DNA of 64,000 nucleotides from Fibrobacter succinogenes. Its GTDB lineage: Bacteria > Fibrobacterota > Fibrobacteria > Fibrobacterales > Fibrobacteraceae. The notes under the pieces were generated by a model. The model saw only the letters and a program-made list of their open reading frames with translations, ran no database searches and had not been told where the DNA came from. Location of the stretch: contig CADAWC010000015.1 of assembly GCA_902791475.1 (NCBI GenBank), positions 1 to 64,000 of the forward strand, in the 5' to 3' direction. The position numbers were made by a program, and so were the translations under genes. Numbering within the stretch: the stretch's first letter is position 1; every line of letters starts with the position of its first letter. Positions 56,573 through 64,000 of this stretch are shown piece after piece.

Positions 56573-59415
56573 TTTTCCCCTTCCCAGGACAGCAACAATT
56601 CGTTCAGGCGCGATGTCAATTGGATTGCACCGGCATAGCACAAGTGGTCTTCATCAATCGCCATCGCATCGACGTAATCGTGTTCGCCCATTTTATTTTC
56701 GTCCATCAAGACAAAATTCGGATACTTCTTCTTTAAGCTTTCAAGTTCTGCAATCAACTTTTTGGCAGATGTACGTTTCATGCCATAACGACCAAACGAA
56801 TCTGATTCTCTATAAGCAGGGCTCTGCGGGAAAATAAGCCCCACCACACGAATATTGCGCTTTGCCGATTCTTCAATAATCGTGAGGAGAGCATCCATGC
56901 TATCGTCAACCAAATTCCAATGTTCATCGATGTTGTTGCGTTCAATTTCGGGTTCATCATTCCAGGAATTGCAAACCGCACTCGTATAGCGACCGCGATC
57001 CTTCATGTAATAGCTTTCATCAGATGAGCCTACAGAATTTTCCGTATGTTCGAGCAGGCCCTCCGGGTAACCGTCTTTCCAATAGTCGTGATTGGCATCG
57101 TACACATAACCCGGATAATTTACGAAAGTCGTATAGAACATATTATCACCATCCGGGCCATCAATTTTGTTCCAGAAATCGATATCCAGCGACACGACGA
57201 TATACTTGAGCTTTTTCATGTGGTTAAACACATAATGGTTCAAATAATCTCGGGTCATGTAAATGGAATTTGGAGTTTGTCCAAAGTTCACGGCAAAGAA
57301 CTGTTTACTGAACTGCGCGGGACTCACACCGAACATCGGCCTTGAAGAACCGAATATAGCCACATTCGCAGAATCGCGGTATTTCCAGAGGAGTTCCATC
57401 TTAAAGCGCATAATGACAGATTCCCACTTATCCGACGGATGCAAATAAATGCCCGCACTATCCGGATCCAGCTCGGAAGATTCTGGAATATAGACATCTT
57501 GGCGCCAAATGCTCGGGTGCCAAAGTTCATCGCCTTCCACCAAATCCAGGATTGAGCTATCCTTGACGTTTACAAGCACAATCTTTGTGTGGGCACCATT
57601 TGTATTTGCAAGAGTGGCGACAATATAACCGCCATCAGCTTCAGGGCTGTTAAAATTCAACGCCCACTCCACATGATCAAAAGTATATCCCCCCGGAGCA
57701 GCAATAGTCTTGATAAGACGCCCTGTACTATCGGCAATCAACAAACGTTCATGCGTTGCATAGCTTTCGCCCACAAAATCAGCCCCGGTCTTTCCGCCAA
57801 AATCAAGGAATGCGACACGCTTTGAACCATCATTGGCGAGAGACACATTACAAGCTTGTTCTCCGTTGTACCAAACTGTATCACGTCCATTGGCAAGAGA
57901 GCCTCCCTTCGCCACTCGAGCGCGCAACAAGCGAGCCCCCGTCACCGCAAGCGTATTGTCATCAGACACGCCACCATGATAAGCCCCATCAAAAAGCTTT
58001 ACTGGTGTACCAAAACGGCCTCCGGAGTACTTCACCTGCCATGTGCTTGTAGACTTAAACGAGGACGCATTCTTATTGTTGCCCGCATCGGACACATAGA
58101 CAAGCACCGTATCGCCATTTTCTAACACGCGCCAGCGCGGGATCGCAGCGTTCCCCTTAATTTTAAGCTTTATCGGTTTTGTTTTTGACCCTGTAATGGG
58201 GCGGATGTAGACATCAGAAGCTCCCGAGACGCCCTCCATCCCTGTGCAATACGCGACAAAGCGGCCATCAGGCGAAATATCCGGGTGATAATAATCAATC
58301 GTATCCGCAAGTTCCGAAACAGTCAAAGTTCCATTGACATAGTCAATATAAGCTATGTTGCCCGAATTATCGTTACGGAAGGCAAGCTTTGTTCGATACG
58401 TTCCCAAATTATTCTTGACCGCGGTCGCACCCGCCAATGGGATAATTCGGCTTTCGCGAGCGTTACCATCACGTCCCATCCAAACTGCATTGGGGATTTT
58501 TCCAAACGCCAAACGGAACCCGAGGTACTCCGATTTCGTTGCCGAAGTTACAATGTAAACATCGCCACGTCCATAAATCTTAATAGCCGAGGGCTCATTG
58601 CGATAGCTACCGCCCTTGATTACACGTTCTCCAACGGAACCGCCGTCAGGAGCCCCCACGTAGTTCGTAATCGTCGTGTCTTTAAAATAGCCTAGCCAAT
58701 CCGAGACCCACTCCTTGACATTCCCCGCCATATCGCAGAAATCACCATGCATACGCGGATACGAGCAAACTTCTTTAGGTTCAAAATCTGAATTTATAGA
58801 ATTCCATTCTTTAGAAGGTTCCCAATCGCGATCGGCGGCCAAAACCCATTCCGCTTCGGTAGGCATTCTGTACCCCTCGATTTCGGGATGAAACGCAAGC
58901 CCATCCATCGCAATGCAATTTCCAACAGCATCAAACGTTGTCGAAGTATAAGTGTAGACGGTATCATAGCCTTCGCGCTTACTACGTTCATTGGCAAAAA
59001 GCACAACATCGTAATAAGTCACCATCGTGACAGGCAACAAGTCCGAATCTTCTTTTTTGCAGCGGGAATCAAACGTTGTACCCATGACTCTCTTAAATTC
59101 TGCACAAGTGACTTCGTGCATGCCTATGGAAAAATCGTAATTCAAAGCCACACGAAACCTCGGGCGTTCATTCACCTTCGCCATCGTCGAATACGTGCCC
59201 AAATACGATAACGCACCGCCACTCGAATTTTTAATTTTCGATGCTCTTACAGCAATCAAGCCATCGTGAACGTTATCCGTTTCAACAGGGGCGTTCAGCC
59301 AGACATGTTCCCCTAAAAATGTATCGCAACCTAAAAGGATAAAAAGAACAAAAATACAGGGTACTAAAAAAAGCACCTTCATTAAAAAAGAGGAGTTATT
59401 AAAACGTGTCGACAT
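56569..59415 (-). CDS. TIGR02171-family lipoprotein, paralogue 1 (first of the operon)
   Basis: A 948-aa lipoprotein with a longer n-region (MSTRFNNSSFLMKV) and lipobox LLGC30. The start is supported by GAGGGGAA before ATG 59415. FGE-like part: YRMPTEAEWVLAADRDWEPS, GNVKEWVSDW, VIKGGSYRNEPS, YLGFRLAFG. Propeller: HPDISPDGRFVAYCTG and FDHVEWALN. SGNH-like part: VAIFGSSRPMFGV and DEDHLCYAGAIQL (DxxHLxxxG complete, as in paralogue 4). A repeated SlDiDfW-type segment (VVSLDIDFWNKID) and a KNxNHDYWKDG-type segment recur in all four. It heads the operon, 98 bases after the SirB1/transglutaminase-like gene. Confidence 0.85.
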   Translation of the reverse strand: MSTRFNNSSFLMKVLFLVPCIFVLFILLGCDTFLGEHVWLNAPVETDNVHDGLIAVRASKIKNSSGGALSYLGTYSTMAKVNERPRFRVALNYDFSIGMHEVTCAEFKRVMGTTFDSRCKKEDSDLLPVTMVTYYDVVLFANERSKREGYDTVYTYTSTTFDAVGNCIAMDGLAFHPEIEGYRMPTEAEWVLAADRDWEPSKEWNSINSDFEPKEVCSYPRMHGDFCDMAGNVKEWVSDWLGYFKDTTITNYVGAPDGGSVGERVIKGGSYRNEPSAIKIYGRGDVYIVTSATKSEYLGFRLAFGKIPNAVWMGRDGNARESRIIPLAGATAVKNNLGTYRTKLAFRNDNSGNIAYIDYVNGTLTVSELADTIDYYHPDISPDGRFVAYCTGMEGVSGASDVYIRPITGSKTKPIKLKIKGNAAIPRWRVLENGDTVLVYVSDAGNNKNASSFKSTSTWQVKYSGGRFGTPVKLFDGAYHGGVSDDNTLAVTGARLLRARVAKGGSLANGRDTVWYNGEQACNVSLANDGSKRVAFLDFGGKTGADFVGESYATHERLLIADSTGRLIKTIAAPGGYTFDHVEWALNFNSPEADGGYIVATLANTNGAHTKIVLVNVKDSSILDLVEGDELWHPSIWRQDVYIPESSELDPDSAGIYLHPSDKWESVIMRFKMELLWKYRDSANVAIFGSSRPMFGVSPAQFSKQFFAVNFGQTPNSIYMTRDYLNHYVFNHMKKLKYIVVSLDIDFWNKIDGPDGDNMFYTTFVNYPGYVYDANHDYWKDGYPEGLLEHTENSVGSSDESYYMKDRGRYTSAVCNSWNDEPEIERNNIDEHWNLVDDSMDALLTIIEESAKRNIRVVGLIFPQSPAYRESDSFGRYGMKRTSAKKLIAELESLKKKYPNFVLMDENKMGEHDYVDAMAIDEDHLCYAGAIQLTSRLNELLLSWEGEK

Positions 59416-59512
59416 TTCCCCTCAAAAATAGAAATTTACGCCTAACAAAACCAAATACAAGTTAGCTCAAAAACCCGATAAAACAGGCGAAAAGAGCCAT
59501 AAAATAACGAAA

Positions 59513-60244
59513 CTACAAAGAATCCGGTAAACGGCTTTTGGCAATCGACTGATTTACGGTAATTCCCGGATATTCCGGAAAAAATTCTTCGGCCATGCGG
59601 TACCACGTGAGCGCTCGGGGGACATCGTTTTCAAGGTATAAATTGCCGATATCAAATGCGGCAAGTCCTACGAACTGCCGCGTTTCTAGCGGTTTAAATT
59701 CAAGACCGGTCCACCGGCCTTCTTTATATTTTTCGCGATATTCTTCATCGGTGTATGTAAAGCCACGACGGTTCGGTTCCAAATTCACGAAATTGTCCGA
59801 AGAGCCATAACGCAAAAAAACATGCCCCGGAAGGAGAATGCCATCGAGCTGCAAATGGCGCGATTCAGCCACCATGAGCGCAAGCCAAGAAATTCCCATA
59901 CAACCGGATTTTTTATTTGCAAGAACGCGGAGCGGGAGCACCGATTCTTTTGCAACAGCGGCCTCGCCCGCCCCGGCAAAATCGATATTCCAAAATTGCC
60001 AAAGCAGGTTTTTCAGAGATTGCAAAGTATCGTGATTCACTGCGACACTGCTATCAAAATAAGCGAGGCCTGCATGCCAATCGCTAATAGAATCAAGGCA
60101 ACCCGGCGCACGTTCTTCAAATACGCACGCCATTTCGCGATAGCTCATTTTATCGGTACGCCCGCTCCAAAGCAACAGCGAAAGCGCCGCTACAACAGCT
60201 ATAAAAAGTGCAGGCCAGAAGATTTTAGACAATAGACGAGACAT
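59513..60244 (-). CDS. SirB1/transglutaminase-core-2-like protein with signal anchor
   Basis: A 243-aa protein with an N-terminal membrane anchor (IFWPALFIAVVAALSLLLW). Its core matches the transglutaminase-like SirB1 family: NKKSGCMGISWLALMVAESRHLQL with Cys, then ILLPGHVFLRYG with His and NLEPNRRGF with Asn/Asp-like polar residue. The C-terminus (GLAAFDIGNLYLENDVPRALTWYRMAEEFFPEYPG) is a TPR-like unit that SirB1 proteins often have. Catalysis is possible (Cys-His), but the family has no settled function. It is just upstream of the TIGR02171 operon, same strand, and behind the AlgX/AlgJ-like lipoprotein gene, separated by a heptad array. Confidence 0.75.
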   Translation of the reverse strand: MSRLLSKIFWPALFIAVVAALSLLLWSGRTDKMSYREMACVFEERAPGCLDSISDWHAGLAYFDSSVAVNHDTLQSLKNLLWQFWNIDFAGAGEAAVAKESVLPLRVLANKKSGCMGISWLALMVAESRHLQLDGILLPGHVFLRYGSSDNFVNLEPNRRGFTYTDEEYREKYKEGRWTGLEFKPLETRQFVGLAAFDIGNLYLENDVPRALTWYRMAEEFFPEYPGITVNQSIAKSRLPDSL

Positions 60245-60269
60245 AAATTTAGTTGATAGAACGCAATCA

Positions 60270-60366
60270 GGTTATAGGTTGTAGGGGATAGGAATTAGGT
60301 CAGTCAGGCGGCAAAGCCGCGATTATAAGAACCTAAAACCTAACACCTATTACCTAAGACCTTCTT
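60270..60366. repeat. Inverted pair of heptad arrays around a hairpin
   Basis: Left array: ggttata, ggttgta, ggggata, ggaatta, ggtcagt. Right array: cctaaaa, cctaaca, cctatta, cctaaga, ccttctt. Between them is GCGGC-AAA-GCCGC. The two arrays are roughly reverse complements, so the whole can fold as a long imperfect hairpin. The right array overlaps the stop codon of the lipoprotein gene at 60365 by two bases. Confidence 0.85.
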
Positions 60367-62320
60367 AAATTCCGTCCCATTCCATCGGACTTTGCCAGTA
60401 GTCGCGAGCCGTCATCATGTAAATCACGAGACGCTTGCTCAGCATGTCCTTTTTCATCTTCTTGAGGCGAGCGCGAACGCCAGGGCCACCGCCCCAGCTC
60501 GTAAGCACCTGTACGTCGAGCCCTGTTGCATAAGCAAGCAAGGAACCCGGACCACCGCTCTTCTGGTCCACAGATTCAAACACCCCCGTGAACGAGTCGC
60601 CCATCAAGAGGATTGGAGCATTTTTGCCACCCTTGTAAGCCTTGTCGCCCTTGTAGATTTTCATGCCCGCAAGAGTATCGGCGGCATACTTGGATTTTTC
60701 CTTATCCGGCAAATGAGCGACCAAGTCCCCTTCGCGGAGCACAACCGTATCCTTCATCACGAGGCTACCCGGCTGCGGATTAGCATCGGCATACCAGCTG
60801 TACTGCGTCACGCGAGAAGCAAGCTGTTCCATCGCGGCAAGCATGCCCGGTAATGCCCAGTGCGTATCGTAGCGCTGGTAACTGTAATGCGGAGCTTCAT
60901 CGCCACTGCGGGCCGCCATCAGAGACGGGTAAAGGTCTAGCACGTCGATCCCGGCGGCGAGCATTTCGCGGATAAATTCACGACCATTCACGTTCACGCA
61001 CAAGTCCGCAGGTGTACCCTTTACAAGCTTGTCTGCATAAATTTCTTCTTTCACAGGAACTGGGACCACAAGAAGCTGAACATTCATGGAATCCAAGTAC
61101 TGTTTGAGTTCAATCATTCTCGGGAGCGGATTGTGGAGGCTATCCTGACCGCTAATTTTATCTGCAACGAGGTAGTTTGCATTGCGGCGGAACCAAAGCA
61201 TTCCGTTATCCGCCCAGGCATTCTGTTCCTTCGGGAGCTTCGCCAGTTTTTTCTTGAGCGCTTCGCGGAACTTCTTTGTCGCAGGCGTTGCAGGGCAGCT
61301 ATTTTCCATAGCGGCAAGAGTTTCCAAGCGGGCATAAGAACTCGTATCGAGCGTGCGGTTCACCGGCACAACTTCGCCTGCAGCAGCCAAAGAATCGGCA
61401 ACAGCAGCGGCACGCAACTGTTCATCCGTCAAACGGAACGCCGGAACTTCAAAAGCAACCCACATGGGACTTCCCATCGGGTTTCCGCGCATCACCGCAA
61501 ACGGACGGTTCGCACTAGAGTTTTCCCAAATGGCACCTGGAGTATGTTGTTCCAAGTCCGTATTCAAAGTCGGGTACCAGTAAGACGAAAGCGTACGAGC
61601 CCAATTCATCGCCTCTTCACTGTTCATCTCGGCAGTCATGTAGTAGTTCAAAACTTCGAGAGACTCGCCACCCGAAACAACCTTGAGCTTACCATAGAAC
61701 GGAGCGCGGCCCGTCCATGCAGCAGGCATCACTTCGGCCCACCATTCAATCTTTCCCTGATTTTCACCCGTTCCCGGAATTCCCCACAAACGGCTTACCG
61801 TCTGGAAAGCGCGGAACACTTCGGGTTCATCCCACTTGACCGCTTCAATTTCGTTCAAAGCTTTTACAAGAGATTCATCGCCAGTCTGTGCATAGAGAAT
61901 CTTTGCAAACGGTTCCCAAGCGATGGGCGCTACCCCCGCAACAGCATCCGGCTCATCATCCGAAAGTGAATCGAGCATCGGGAACGGGAATTCTGCAAGC
62001 TTCGCATTCGCCATTTTGCCAGTGTAATTTTCAGGCTTTTCGTCCATACCCGCCAAGCGGATCGGATTCGAAAAATATGCCGCAAAATCAAGAGCGGCAA
62101 GCGTCGGCTTTTCGACAACGCGGACTTGCTTATCCCTGTCGAGCACGCGCATTTCAAAAACGGCGACCGGAGCGGCATAAACCGGAGTATGAGCTACCGG
62201 AGCCACAGATTCTGTAGCCAGCACGGAGGGATTGACAGACGGAGCCGCACAAGATGCAGCGAGGAACATGCCCGCAGAAAGCCCTGCGAGACCCAATAAA
62301 GAAAGAGGTAATTTTTTCAT
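60365..62320 (-). CDS. AlgX/AlgJ-like SGNH (DHHW) lipoprotein
   Basis: A 651-aa lipoprotein (lipobox LAASC). The C-terminal half is an AlgX/AlgJ-type SGNH domain: WFRRNANYLVADKISGQD, VVPVPVKEEIYADKLV, RYDTHWALPGML (Asp-His pair) and ILLMGDSFTGVFE (Ser), with TSWGGGPGVRARLKKM before the end. The N-terminal half (about 60-330) is of no recognised family, rich in Trp/Asp. Paralogue of the gene at 34258. It should act at the outer membrane on acylated surface polysaccharide. The start is ATG 62320 or GTG two codons earlier; no strong ribosome site is seen, only a heptad array farther upstream. Confidence 0.8.
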   Translation of the reverse strand: MKKLPLSLLGLAGLSAGMFLAASCAAPSVNPSVLATESVAPVAHTPVYAAPVAVFEMRVLDRDKQVRVVEKPTLAALDFAAYFSNPIRLAGMDEKPENYTGKMANAKLAEFPFPMLDSLSDDEPDAVAGVAPIAWEPFAKILYAQTGDESLVKALNEIEAVKWDEPEVFRAFQTVSRLWGIPGTGENQGKIEWWAEVMPAAWTGRAPFYGKLKVVSGGESLEVLNYYMTAEMNSEEAMNWARTLSSYWYPTLNTDLEQHTPGAIWENSSANRPFAVMRGNPMGSPMWVAFEVPAFRLTDEQLRAAAVADSLAAAGEVVPVNRTLDTSSYARLETLAAMENSCPATPATKKFREALKKKLAKLPKEQNAWADNGMLWFRRNANYLVADKISGQDSLHNPLPRMIELKQYLDSMNVQLLVVPVPVKEEIYADKLVKGTPADLCVNVNGREFIREMLAAGIDVLDLYPSLMAARSGDEAPHYSYQRYDTHWALPGMLAAMEQLASRVTQYSWYADANPQPGSLVMKDTVVLREGDLVAHLPDKEKSKYAADTLAGMKIYKGDKAYKGGKNAPILLMGDSFTGVFESVDQKSGGPGSLLAYATGLDVQVLTSWGGGPGVRARLKKMKKDMLSKRLVIYMMTARDYWQSPMEWDGI

Positions 62321-62350
62321 TTTCACAAAAGGAATAATAATAAATGTTGA

Positions 62351-62434
62351 GTTATTGGTTGTTGGTTATTAGTCATTAGTTACTAGTTATTGGTCAATAG
62401 TTATTTGTTGATTTTCGGCTATTGACTAACAGAT
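62351..62434. repeat. Heptad repeat array upstream of the lipoprotein gene
   Basis: At least nine units: gttattg, gttgttg, gttatta, gtcatta, gttacta, gttattg, gtcaata, gttattt, gttgatt, then weaker ones (attgact at 62421). It is of the same type as at 8124 and 35990 on the opposite strand (AACTATT/GACTAAT). It fills most of the space between the divergent lipoprotein and TM2 genes. Confidence 0.9.
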
Positions 62435-62530
62435 CATTTTGCAACGCAATTGGATTGACTTCGAAAAAAATTTGCGGTCTTGTAATCTCCATATTTTCTA
62501 AATTGCATATCGTTAAAAAAAGGAGTCTTT

Positions 62531-62722
62531 ATGCCCGCTACTGGTGAACACAACAAATGGATTGCTCTTGCCCTCTGTATTCTGCTCGGATACTTGGGTC
62601 TGCACCGTTTTTACGAAGGAAAAATTTGGACCGGAATTTTGTGGCTTTGCACCGGCGGTCTCTGCGGAGTCGGCATTATCGTTGACGCCATTTTGATAGT
62701 CATGAAACCGGAACATTATTAA
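62531..62722 (+). CDS. TM2 domain protein
   Basis: A 63-aa membrane protein of the TM2 family. It has KWIALALCILLGYLGLHRFYEGK (helix 1, with the conserved GLHRFY), GILWLCTGGLCGVGIIVDAILIV (helix 2) and a short tail. TM2 proteins are widespread, with no established general role. The ribosome site AGGAG and ATG are clear. A heptad array follows its stop. Confidence 0.9.
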   Translation: MPATGEHNKWIALALCILLGYLGLHRFYEGKIWTGILWLCTGGLCGVGIIVDAILIVMKPEHY

Positions 62723-62727
62723 ACAAA

Positions 62728-62867
62728 GGTTACAGGTTTTAGGGAACAGGTTTTAGGACAAATAACGAGCTACGCTCATAATAAAAAAGACGAATCTTTT
62801 TCCTAAATTCAACCTATCACCTGCTTCTATTACCTAAGCCCTAACACCTAATACCTAACACCTAAAA
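62728..62867. repeat. Inverted pair of heptad arrays abutting the rdgB start
   Basis: Left array (62728-62762): ggttaca, ggtttta, gggaaca, ggtttta, ggacaaa. Right array (62833-62867): cctaagc, cctaaca, cctaata, cctaaca, cctaaaa, with looser units back to 62802. The right array ends exactly at the base before rdgB ATG 62868, replacing a normal ribosome site. Left and right are of inverse sense, as at 60270-60366. Confidence 0.9.
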
Positions 62868-63494
62868 ATGAAACGTTTATTTGTTATCGCGACCGGTAGT
62901 GCCGGAAAAATTAGAGACTTCGCTCATATTTTGGGCACCGACCACTACGAATTCAAGACTTTGAAAGATATCGGCTTTGACGAAGATATCATCGAAGATG
63001 GAAATTCCTTTGCCGAAAACGCCATCATCAAGTCGAATACAACCGCTCAATGGCTCGCCAAGCGCAACATCGAAGCGACCGTTCTCGCCGACGATTCCGG
63101 CCTTGAAGTTTTCGCGTTGAACGGCGAACCTGGCATTTACAGCGCCCGCTATTGTGGCAAGCACGGCGATGACGAAGCCAACAACGTCAAGTTGATGCAA
63201 AAGCTCGAAGGCATCGAAGACCGCAAGGCACGTTACTTCTGCGCGCTCTCGTACCAGACCGTGACCAAGAACGAACAAGGTGAATTTGTCATCAGCAAAC
63301 CGATTATTTTTGAAGGCGAATGCCGCGGCGAAATCAATCACGCACCTGTCGGCGACATGGGCTTTGGCTACGATCCGCTGTTCGTGCCCGATGGAGAAAC
63401 GAGAACGTTTGCGCAGATGGAACTTGAAGAGAAAAAGGTCATCAGCCATCGTGGAAACGCCATTAGGGCTTTGAAGAAAGCGCTTGGGAAATAA
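62868..63494 (+). CDS. rdgB: Non-canonical purine NTP pyrophosphatase (RdgB/HAM1)
   Basis: A 208-aa cytosolic enzyme that hydrolyses dITP, dXTP and related non-canonical purine nucleotides, preventing their incorporation into DNA. Motifs: FVIATGSAGKIRDFAHIL (usual ATGNxxK, here Ser for Asn), ENAIIKSNT and VLADDSGLEVFALNGEPGIYSARYCG (catalytic ADDSGL with GxYSAR), then GDMGFGYDPLFVP and ISHRGNAIRALKKAL. Length and end are normal. The start is immediately after the heptad array; no ribosome site is evident. Confidence 0.95.
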   Translation: MKRLFVIATGSAGKIRDFAHILGTDHYEFKTLKDIGFDEDIIEDGNSFAENAIIKSNTTAQWLAKRNIEATVLADDSGLEVFALNGEPGIYSARYCGKHGDDEANNVKLMQKLEGIEDRKARYFCALSYQTVTKNEQGEFVISKPIIFEGECRGEINHAPVGDMGFGYDPLFVPDGETRTFAQMELEEKKVISHRGNAIRALKKALGK

Positions 63495-63738
63495 AGGGAA
63501 TCATCCACCCAAAAGCCGATTCGTACCAAAGAATATGTTTTTAACTGTTATGTGCGACATAAATAAATAACTTAGGGATGTAATGGTATTCGTCGAGAAA
63601 ATAGAAGCGTCGGCCAAGGATGGGGAGGGTGCAGGGAGGGGCCCGTGCGGCCTTCGCAACTCTGAGCTGGGGCCCCGCCCGCGTGACGTACTTTTTGACA
63701 TTCAAAACAAGCCTTCTGCAAGAAATCTAATATAAGCC

Positions 63739-64000
63739 ATGCTAAAAATTTTATTTGCACCGCTACAAGGTTACACGACGGGGATCTACCGCAGAGCCCA
63801 TGCCGAAATCTTTGGCGGTGTTGATGCCTATTATGCCCCCTTCTTGCGAATTGAGAACGGAAAGCCGCGCGAAAAAGATTTGCGGGATTTAGAATGCGCG
63901 AATGCAGAATGTGCAAACGCTAAATGCGCGGGCATCGCAGAAGAAAATGCGCACGAGGGGAATGCGCGCAATTTGAATGTTCACGAGATTCCGCAGATTA
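63739..64000 (+). CDS. tRNA-dihydrouridine synthase-like protein, partial (5' end)
   Basis: The frame starts at ATG 63739 and runs off the window. The N-terminus MLKILFAPLQGYTTGIYRRAH, then GGVDAYYAPFLRIENGK, fits the flavin-dependent dihydrouridine synthase family (P-M/L-x-G-x-T, then AP/TPF). After DLRDLE comes an unusual stretch of about 30 residues made from CANAEC-like repeats (ECANAKCAGIAEENAHEGNA) before EIPQI, where the family has a short loop. The gene is unlikely to be fully judged until its 3' part is seen. Confidence 0.75.
   Translation, partial: MLKILFAPLQGYTTGIYRRAHAEIFGGVDAYYAPFLRIENGKPREKDLRDLECANAECANAKCAGIAEENAHEGNARNLNVHEIPQI

Noticed and set aside
48232-59415. Active formylglycine-generating enzymes (sulfatase modifiers)
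   Set aside because: The FGE-like fold is clear, but the C-terminal catalytic Cys residues are missing in all four copies and no sulfatase is nearby.
63495-63738. Small minus-strand frames in the rdgB-dus spacer
   Set aside because: No ribosome sites and no conservation features; the GC-rich part is a GGGGCCC/GGGCCCC inverted repeat and the rest looks non-coding.

Overview
The window looks like chromosome from a Fibrobacter species (phylum Fibrobacterota). The evidence is four tandem large lipoproteins of the type I recognise as the Fibrobacter paralogous family TIGR02171, a GH8 cellulase and a second secreted protein with poly-Ser linkers and type-A (Por/T9SS-like) C-terminal tails, and many dispersed Rpn-type PD-(D/E)XK genes. 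There is no rRNA, CRISPR array or prophage. One tRNA gene, tRNA-Arg(CCU), is present.

Layout. 0-5.3 kb is a graveyard of Rpn family nuclease/transposase genes (two or three intact, four broken) around an acyltransferase-3 gene. 5.3-9.2 kb holds an orphan 525-aa gene, a small RHH-like gene and ruvA-ruvB. 9.4-18.6 kb is housekeeping and envelope: an outer-membrane beta-barrel divergent from an RND/MMPL exporter, an aspartate aminotransferase, an FHA-ABC transporter translationally coupled to a Ser/Thr kinase, and YraN. 18.7-19.4 kb has a Sua5/YciO/YrdC protein and the tRNA. 19.5-28.1 kb is a minus-strand accessory block: a 982-aa Fn3/propeller-like protein, a calpain-like protease, an HD-GYP phosphodiesterase, and a DUF1353 protein behind an unknown gene. 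28.7-31.7 kb has a LuxR-HTH/TPR regulator, a possible 35-aa gene and pmbA. 31.9-34.2 kb has an orphan HigA-like antitoxin and an AT-rich pair (SMC/OLD-like ATPase plus a PD-(D/E)XK protein) that looks like an undescribed two-gene defence system. 34.3-42.4 kb has an AlgX/AlgJ-like SGNH protein, another Rpn gene and a 1481-aa acyl-CoA dehydratase activase fusion. 42.5-46.4 kb is the secreted-protein/cellulase pair. 46.4-62.3 kb is one long minus-strand block: an AlgX/AlgJ-like lipoprotein, a SirB1/transglutaminase-like protein, four TIGR02171 lipoproteins, and a GT-C-like membrane protein whose start overlaps the last lipoprotein. The end holds a TM2 protein, rdgB and the start of a dus gene.

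Two themes run through the spacers. One is a set of degenerate heptanucleotide-period repeats, at least eight arrays, often abutting start codons and sometimes in inverted pairs. The other is a family of GC-rich palindromes ending in ATGACA. The Rpn genes also share a conserved upstream motif. The strongest candidates for something undescribed are the ATPase/nuclease pair, the TIGR02171 operon (FGE-like fold + propeller + SGNH-like domain on one lipoprotein), the four-copy Trp-rich secreted module and the heptad repeats.
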